From Viola odorata (taxonomy: Eukaryota; Streptophyta; Magnoliopsida; Malpighiales; Violaceae), in NCBI GenBank assembly GCA_963691705.1, contig OY829544.1:2363501-2427500 (forward strand): DNA of 64,000 nucleotides. Direction: 5' to 3'. Shown here piece after piece: positions 57,052 to 64,000 of this stretch. Every line of letters begins with the position of its first letter. Positions within the stretch are counted from its first letter, which is position 1. The notes under the pieces are model-generated. The model worked only from the letters and a program-made list of their open reading frames with translations, did no database searches and was not told the origin of the DNA. The translations under genes and the position numbers were made by a program.

Positions 57052-60000
57052 TACTTCTTAGAAGCTTCACCAAAAATGAAAGAACACGCCAAATCAGACA
57101 CTACTACCTCTTCCAGCAAGCTATGGAAAAAGAGAACGCAAAAAAAAAAACAAGCTAAGTTAATTTAAGAACAAGCAATGCCATAACTAAAACTAAACCA
57201 TGAACACTATACTGTATACCATTATCAACACCCAATGTCCGCTACAAACCTAAAAGTATGATCTTTATCGTGAATACACAACACAATAAGGAAGTTAACA
57301 ACTGAGACGGACAATACCGAAATTTCACACATCAACCAGGACCCGCCGTCGATGTCGTCGGTGGTGGGGACGGAAAAGTAGAGTGCCCGGCGACGTGGTG
57401 CGGCAGGAATTGAGAGTGGAGGGAGAGTCGAGAGAACGGAAAGAAAGAGCGTAGTCGTTCAAGCGGGTTTTTTCACCGAAAAATGGACTTAGGCGCCTAA
57501 ACCGAAACGGCGATGTGTAGAGTTGTCCAAACGATGACGCTTTGGGAAATGGCGAGGCAAGCTAGGTTTTGCTGTAGGATTTTTGTTTGACACGTCGGTG
57601 AAAGTTTGTAACTTACTGATCTCAAGTACTGTGATCTAGGCCCCGAAGAGAACCAAACCCATCAGCAGCAATGGGTTTTTGGGAGTTTTTGAATGCAGTA
57701 GAGGGTTTTTTCAGTGTCAAATGGCCAATGCACGTGAGCGGGTCGCGTTTTTTTGACAGTGGGGTTGTCAGCCCATTTAAAAAAAAAAAAATTTGAGTTG
57801 GACGAATAGCAGTGCACGCGTGGCGCGCTGCCATTGCCCACCGAATTCTTTCTTTTTTTTCCCTCATTTTTTAAATGGGATTTTTTATAATAAATACTGA
57901 AAATAATTTTATAAAAAATATACCATTATTTTTAATTTTTTGAGATCTATAAATAGAGACTAGGTTTGTATTATTTGGACACTAAAAAAAATTAGAGTTT
58001 TTTACATTTTTTTCTTTTTTAAATGCTTTTTTTCATAATAATTACTCAAAATAATTTTATAAAAAATATACCATTATTTTTAATTTTTTGAGATCTATAA
58101 ATTGAGACTAAGTTTGTATTATTTATTATTTATTATATTATAAAAAATAATTATTATAGTAATTATAAATTTATTAAGAAAAAGAAATAAAAAATATGGT
58201 GGGGTATATGATTAAATGATATGGAAGGGAGAGAAAATGAATAACATCCTAAAAACACATTGCTGTGAGAAGTGGGTGTTATTTGATAATTTGGTTGGGT
58301 GTTAAGCTGATGTGCTAGGAGAGAAAGTGAATAACACCTTAAATTTGATACCCACTACTGTGGATAGTCAAGTTATACCAAAAAAGAAGTGGGCCAACCA
58401 AATCCAAGAAAGAAAAAAAGAAGTGGGCTACGCAGATCCAAAAAGAAAAACAATTGGGCTGATCAAGTGGGTCTGTTAAAAAGAAAAGTGCACTTGTAGT
58501 TTTCTTAGATCAATGCATTTCTTGAAAAAAATATTTCAAATTATATAATTAAACGATAATCAGTAATTAATTAAAATGAAACTGCACGTGTGATTTTTAT
58601 GGTCGTAGCAAAAAAAGATCAAGAAGATTTGTTTTCATATCTTTACGACCCCACTGAATAGCAAGCAACATAAAGATAGCAACCAAGACTGTACGTTCAG
58701 TGCTATGGCTGTCCGATTTTAGCCACCCCTCTACTCTCAAGTCTCGGTGCTTTTCTTCGTCATAAAGGCAAAACGTTCCAAATTCAAGAAGATGATAAGA
58801 ACAGTTAATGCATTGTGAGAGACCACAAATTAACCAAGGGAGCAAGAAAAAGAAAGAAAATAAAGATGACAAATACAAGGCAATTCCATTGGCACCGATA
58901 TGGTTTTGCGAGATAACACTAGTAAGTAATTAGCATAGTGTTAAACCGTTGATCTAGATCTTCAACCGGGCAATTTTTTCATGAAAAGTAGTTGAACCGT
59001 AAAAAGGTCATACTAAGCAGACTAGATGGTTGAACTAGCCGATTCTAGTCGGTTGAATCGGTTCAACTTGGATTTTTTTTGGCTCTTGTTCAAAATTTTA
59101 ATTATTTTTGTATATTTTAATATTCTATTAAACCTACAATTAAAATTTATTGAATCATTCACTTAAGAGCTCAAGCATTTTGTTGAGGTATACGAACAAA
59201 AATCTCACATCGAAAAAATAAGAGAAATAAAAAGTAAATATAATAAGAGTTGATCTTCTAATGGAATGAAATTTTTTGGGAAAACTGTGTGAGCTTGCTC
59301 CCAAAGCGGTCAATACCATTCCATGTAGAGATCAGTGAGGATTTTATTTCCCCAATAAGTAGTAGCAGAGCCGATGGTTCGGTTGTTCCTGCGGAATGAC
59401 ATTTGATATGGGTGACACAGAAGTGAATTCCCGAGCTGAACTTGAAGTCAGTGGGCTTCAGTGGTGCGCTCTTTGGTACTTAGTTCTTAATTTCTACTCA
59501 AATTACCACATCATCATCAAATTGGGTTGATACAAAAGTTTTTTGTTGCCATTTGCACAAAATATATACCACGGAGGAGATAAAATAACAAATATTATGA
59601 ACAGTAAGAATTCGTAGAAAAACGATAGTTATTACAGGACAGATAGAGTAGTATGAACAATTCGTGCAATTAATTTCATTTTTTGACAGCATCTCGTTGT
59701 TGCAATTCCGTTAAAATTTTGACCAAAACAAACTCCGTTAAAAATATATAGTAATTGATTTTTCACGTCAAGACATGATTCATGTTTAGGCTTAACAAAA
59801 TAATTTTATTTCAAAAATAAATTAAAACAAGATTTATGGGCTTTTTACTATGCTGGGCCGGAAATGTTTTTGTACTACTTTTATACAATAATGTTATGAG
59901 AATCGAATCGGACACCAAACTGGAAAAAAAAATATCTAATTTGACCGGGTTCGACCGGATTGACCTATTAGATCATTTGAACCGTTTACATATCGAACTG

Positions 60001-61105
60001 TTCAATTTTAGATAATTGAACCAAATTGAATCAGTTTGGTCAATGTTTATAATAGGTCGGACCTTGCCTGTAATGAGTTGACCATCAAAGAAAGGGAGAA
60101 GAAGCACAAAAGGGTGTCGTTTTGCTTTTCCTTAAACGACGACGTTTTGTGTAATGGGTTGGCTCATCAAAGAGAGAGAGAAAAAGCACAAAATGGGGTC
60201 GCTTTTTTTCCTCTGTTCGTTTTTAGTTGTCGTTTTTTCAAGAAATGGTTTTGGCTATTTAGTTGTCATATTTGAATTTTCAAGATCACTTTTTGTAGTC
60301 AATAATAATATTAACTCAAAATAATTTTAAATTAACCACTTTTTGGGGAAAAAATAAAAAGAAATGATTCATAAATAATAAAAATAATTTAGTAAAAAAT
60401 TATATAATAAATATAATTTAATAATTGTTTTAATTATCATAAAAATTGAAAAAACGACAATTTTAAGAAAGAGAGGAAATATAAGATAATCGAATATTAG
60501 TAAAAAACATTTATGTAGCCCGTTCTCATATCATGTGTTTAATGATATCAGTTGTGATGTCGCTTTGGTTGTCTCAATTTATGATTTCTTATGCAAGTTT
60601 CGAGACAAAAAAATCAGTTCCAACTTGCAAGTTAAGTGCGCTTTCAATTTGAACCGTCCGAATATGTACTGTTTTTTTATAACATAAATAACTCAGCAGG
60701 GATATTCTCTCCGGTTACCAAATTGTAGACCGCCAATTTATTTTAATCAGTAATTCTCTCCCGTTAAATAATCAGTTTAGTGGGAAGTGAAGTAACTCAA
60801 CAAGGAGAGAAATCGTCGCTGAATTTAGAGAATTGTCATTGAAATGGATGAAGTTAACTAAATGCAAGATTGACCAACGCATTTGCAATTGAAATACAGA
60901 CTTGAATTAATTGTGGTTATATAATTTAATACGATACCAACAAATAATTTAAGGAAACATCATTCATTTTGCTTTGAATGTAATCATCCAACATTCAATA
61001 ACCCAAATCTCACTATCCCTAAAAGGAAAAAGTAAAGTAAATGTCTACGTAATTGAATGCAACTCATAAAGTGATAAAAGCAAAGCAAGGTTTGTATACA
61101 CACTA
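57052..61105. other. Intergenic: Bdp1 leader and repeat-rich AT spacer
   Basis: 57052-57480 probably contains the Bdp1 leader and promoter. Beyond that lies AT-rich DNA with a direct duplication (57872-58124) and possible old transposon remains with 'GGTTCAACCGG'-type sequence near 58960-60050. No coding gene is supported; the open frame at 58597-58878 lacks family features. Confidence 0.5.
57872..58124. repeat. Direct duplication, about 105 bases per copy
   Basis: 57872-57976 and 58020-58124 are about 90 per cent alike and include the shared block AAATAATTTTATAAAAAATA and TTTTTTGAGATCTATAAAT. The copies are offset by 148 bases. It is a non-coding tandem event. Confidence 0.75.
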
Positions 61106-61270
61106 CCCCTCCGGCCTAAATTAAACGTCGTTTTAATTTTATCTCTTATTTTTTCTCGAACGTATGAATGATAACTATATTCAAAAAAAAATAAGGAACA
61201 AAATTATATCAAATAGTGAGTTATCCAATTTCTTTAATATACAGCGATATTTAATTTGAGCCGAAAGGAG
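61106..61270. mobile_element. Small Stowaway-type MITE
   Basis: The ends CCCCTCCGGCCTAAATTAAA and TTTAATTTGAGCCGAAAGGAG are imperfect inverted repeats. TA flanks both sides (61104-61105, 61271-61272). The interior has ATTAAACGTCGTTTTA, also found in the copy at 61784, so both belong to one subfamily. Confidence 0.65.
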
Positions 61271-61783
61271 TACTATATACATCTTCTCCTGCTACTCCCG
61301 AGGTGAAAAATTAATCAACTCAAGTTCTTAAAAGCTACATTTCCTTGAAAGTGATGGAATACCTAAAACTTAGTGAGAATTCAATGCGTAAAGTAATTAT
61401 TTCTTAGAATTATCTTTCATATGTATAGAATAATAGGAACATGAACGACAAATAAGTGATAAACCACATTGTTATTCTTAGATTAGATTTCGAATTTAAA
61501 TCTAATAAATATAAAAATAATATTCGACCACGATAATTTTTTTCTATCAGAAAATTTAAAATATACTGAATAAGACAAAAATTATAAATAGGTTAATTTA
61601 GTGCTAAGTGCTAACAAGATATGCACAATACCTCTTACCAAACATAAAATTACGCTCCGAAATTTCAGCAAAATGGGCCGTCGAGATGGAGATAAAAAAA
61701 AATTCAAATGCTAATATAATGATGGTACGGGATTGATAATTTTGGTAAAAGCACGAGCTAAAAGAAATAAACCTAACGAATTA

Positions 61784-62040
61784 CTCCCTCCGGTACGAAT
61801 TAAACGTCGTTTTATCATTTGCTTTTACTGTTTTGGCACGTATCTTAAAACGGCCGGCAGACTCACTATTTGAAATAATTTTGCCCTTAATTTTTTCTCG
61901 GAAGTACGTTAAAGATTAAAGTACCTCGAAAAAAGTACGAATTTATTTGGGGTTAAATAGTAAGATATTCGATTTTCTCAATATGCGTTCCCTATTGAAT
62001 ATTGAGATGCGAGGAAATCATTTAATTCGTGGAGAGGGAG
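61784..62040. mobile_element. Stowaway-type MITE
   Basis: Starts CTCCCTCCGGTACGAATTAA and ends with AATTCGTGGAGAGGGAG, with TA on each side (61782-61783 and 62041-62042). The interior motifs TCACTATTTGAAATAATTTTG and TTTGGGGTTAAATAGTAAG are an inverted pair, and the same motifs occur in the element at 12750. Confidence 0.75.
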
Positions 62041-62315
62041 TATTAATAAGGAAAAAGAGTGACCGTATGATGGTTTAATTTTAACTACCCACCACTATGA
62101 TGTAAATTGTAAAGTGAGACTGTTGGTTCTCAATCCCAGCTGTATATAGACAGTCGTGGGGTCCTATTATCTCCTCCCCCCACCGCACATGTCCCATCAA
62201 CTTTTTCCAAGCAACTTTTCCTCAAGAGTAGATTCCACAAACATCTTTTTTTTCCTCCTATTTTTTCATAATTTTTAATATTTTTTTCAATCAACTTGCT
62301 CTGCTCTTTTGCTCC

Positions 62316-62322
62316 TATAAAT
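62316..62322 (+). promoter_or_regulatory. Likely TATA box of the bZIP gene
   Basis: TATAAAT lies 649 bases before the bZIP ATG and about 320 bases before the uORF, which leaves room for the long leader typical of S1 bZIPs. The sequence context is CT-rich downstream, as in a leader. Confidence 0.5.
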
Positions 62323-62604
62323 CCCACTCTCCATTCTTTCAAAACACTCTTCCCCTTTCCTTTCTCCTCTCTTGCAATTTTGTTTGCATCTTTTTAATAT
62401 TCTTTGTTTCAGCTTCTCAAAGCTCTTAAGCCACAGAGTTCCCATTTTTGTGTTCTTCAATTCTCAAGTTTGGTTTTTGGTTCTCTTGAATCCAAAATCA
62501 CAAATCCATTTGCCATTTTTGCCAATTTCAAGAAATCAGTCTTCAATTTTCTGTTTCTTCTGTCTAATTTCTCATCTGAATAGTTTTTTCAAAGGCTAAT
62601 CTTG

Positions 62605-62658
62605 ATGCTAAATCTTTTGTTCTTGATGTTTGAGATTCATGTCTCCAATTCTCAGTGA
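62605..62658 (+). CDS. Leader uORF1 overlapping the sucrose-control uORF
   Basis: A short reading frame of 17 codons plus stop, beginning MLNLLFLMFE. Its end overlaps the start of the next uORF in another frame. In S1 bZIP leaders such an upstream frame is common next to the sucrose-control uORF. The peptide itself is probably not functional. Confidence 0.5.
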   Translation: MLNLLFLMFEIHVSNSQ

Positions 62659-62764
62659 AATCCTACTTTCAGGGTTTATGATAAATTCTACATACAGGCG
62701 CAGGACCCATCTAGTTCAATCATTCTCAGTTGTTTTCCTTTACTGGTTGTATTATGTTTCATGA
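62639..62764 (+). CDS. Sucrose-control (SC) peptide uORF of the S1 bZIP
   Basis: A 41-residue uORF, starting MSPILSEILLSGFMINSTYR and ending FLYWLYYVS, matching the SC peptide of bZIP11-group genes from memory. In these genes sucrose makes the nascent peptide stall ribosomes so that the main protein is not made. The conserved residues, the length and the position (201 bases before the main ATG) all fit. Sucrose response here is inferred from the conservation. Confidence 0.92.
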   Translation: MSPILSEILLSGFMINSTYRRRTHLVQSFSVVFLYWLYYVS

Positions 62765-62964
62765 TTTTGGCCTAAATCTTGATATTTAGCCAATTATTAT
62801 ATTTTATAATTAGCTCGTATAATCCTTTGCTTTGCTACCTATTTTTATTATTGTCTGCAATATTTTGGGTTTGTTACTATTTGGGTCCTGCCTTAACTCT
62901 CTTTTAGTTGATCTTGTGAAAAACACAAAGTTTTGAACTTTAATCTGTAATTTTTCTGGGTCTC

Positions 62965-63441
62965 ATGGCTTCCTCTAGTGGAACATCTTCAGGGTCAAGT
63001 TTGATACAAAACTCCGGATCTGAGGAGGATTTACAGGTAATGATGGATCAGAGGAAGAGGAAAAGAATGTTGTCGAACCGCGAATCTGCAAGAAGATCAA
63101 GGATGAGAAAGCAGAAGCATTCGGATGATTTAGTGGCACAAGTTGCTCAGCTGAGAAAAGAGAATCACCAAATCATAACAAGCATCAATCTCACCACACA
63201 GCATTTCGTGAACATTGAGGCTGATAACTCAATTTTAAGAGCTCAGATTGGTGAGCTTAGCCACAGATTGCAATCTTTGGATGAGATTGTTGCTTTCTTG
63301 AATGCAAGCAATGGCATTTTTGGAGATGCAAGCACCACTTTTCATGAGCCAGCAGCTGACAGTTTCTTGATGAATAATCCATTAAACATGGCATATCTGA
63401 ATCAACCTGTAATGGCATCTGCTGATATGTATCATTACTGA
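62965..63441 (+). CDS. bZIP11: Group S1 bZIP transcription factor (bZIP11/bZIP44-like)
   Basis: A single-exon gene of 158 residues, right for S1 bZIPs. The basic region has the invariant Asn38-x7-Arg46 pattern in KRKRMLSNRESARRSRMRKQ (about 31-50), followed by a leucine-zipper region running to about 115. The tail ends MASADMYHY, typical of this subgroup. These factors bind ACTCAT and G-box-like sites, usually as heterodimers with group C bZIPs, and alter amino-acid and sugar metabolism under low energy. The SC uORF in its leader makes a bZIP1/2/11/44/53-type member; which one cannot be settled here. Confidence 0.92.
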   Translation: MASSSGTSSGSSLIQNSGSEEDLQVMMDQRKRKRMLSNRESARRSRMRKQKHSDDLVAQVAQLRKENHQIITSINLTTQHFVNIEADNSILRAQIGELSHRLQSLDEIVAFLNASNGIFGDASTTFHEPAADSFLMNNPLNMAYLNQPVMASADMYHY

Positions 63442-64000
63442 ATATTGGTTATCTGACAAGATTCTTGAATCCCAGAAGAACAAGACAGGCCCCTGTGTTT
63501 TCTTGCAAGAAGTATTATTTTTGGAGAGTTAGGGATAGATTAATAAGAAATAAAGTCATGTTTAGTAAGGGTCTGGTGTTGTTGTTTTGCTTCTTGATCT
63601 GTAAATTGGGTCATTATAAGTATTGTTTGAAGTGGTATGGTATGGGTACTGTATTCTCCAGCTCTCCTGGAATCAAAATATGACCATCTAAATATCTTAA
63701 ACGTGATTGAAATTTGTAGGGTTTTCCTGTTATCTAAAGTATGTAATCTTATCTCAACACTTTTGTTTTGCTCTGTATAATTAATCTGTTCAAGTTTTGG
63801 TGTGTGATTGACTGATTGCAGTTTGCCATTTTAATATCTTTCTGTTTCTTTAATAATTGAGTGCGGAATTAATTACATCATCTTATTTTACTAATTCTAA
63901 ATTTCTTTTAAAACCATCTCGAATTCTATCCGGTTCTCTGATCACTATATTAAATATTAATTTATTCTAATCTCGAACCTAATAATTTCCGAAGGGCGTC
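63442..64000 (+). other. 3' UTR of the bZIP gene and flank
   Basis: Downstream of the bZIP stop the sequence is AT-rich with no further gene. A reading frame at 63465-63683 lies inside the probable 3' UTR and is not called. Confidence 0.55.

Noticed and set aside
58597..58878. Hydrophobic open frame on the minus strand
   Set aside because: No family features, no splice context and atypical composition for coding DNA.
60036..60275. Open frame across a repeated GTCGTTTTG tract
   Set aside because: Repeats within AT-rich spacer; no recognisable protein.

Overview
This window is nuclear DNA of a flowering plant, almost certainly a eudicot. The genes are intron-rich with AT-rich GT-AG introns. 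The products are plant-specific or plant-type (plastid-targeted lysine synthesis, fused DHFR-TS, AGPase large subunit, S1 bZIP with a sucrose-control uORF). The spacers are AT-rich and hold typical plant transposons. No bacterial, viral or organellar block was recognised.

I rebuilt eleven protein-coding genes exon by exon. Left to right they are: a PCH1/PCHL-like protein (+, 1053-3741); a PV42a-like SnRK1 gamma-related CBS protein (-, 4822-6701); an ADP-glucose pyrophosphorylase large subunit (-, 7415-10833); ribosomal protein eS25 (-, 15254-16315); a DUF4408/DUF761-type membrane protein (+, 22424-23134); bifunctional DHFR-thymidylate synthase (-, 26242-28942); plastid diaminopimelate decarboxylase (-, 36318-39232); an unrecognised conserved 191-residue protein (+, 40008-41755); two SEC14-nodulin (SFH) phospholipid-transfer paralogues tail to tail (+, 43052-46331; -, 47409-51030); TFIIIB subunit Bdp1 (-, 52995-57051); and an S1-group bZIP (+, 62965-63441) whose leader carries the sucrose-control peptide uORF. 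That makes twelve loci if the two SFH copies are counted separately.

The gaps hold mobile DNA: a 1.54 kb long-inverted-repeat element whose arms carry a tRNA-Pro-like sequence (20186-21723), a 3.1 kb hAT element with a broken BED-finger transposase (29817-32957), a 1.74 kb Mutator-like element with a perfect 9-bp target duplication and a LINE endonuclease fragment (33184-34919), several Stowaway-type MITEs, a foldback element, a decayed tRNA-Tyr, and AT-rich duplicated tracts.

The genes are ordinary neighbours rather than a cluster. Several (PV42a-like, AGPase, S1 bZIP) belong to sugar and energy control, but nothing in the layout shows co-regulation. The most unusual readings are an apparent U12-type AT-AC intron in the unknown gene, a damaged splice donor (GA where GT is expected) in DHFR-TS, the tRNA-Pro module inside transposon arms, an exon-pair duplication in Bdp1, and a candidate poison exon in the PCH1-like gene.
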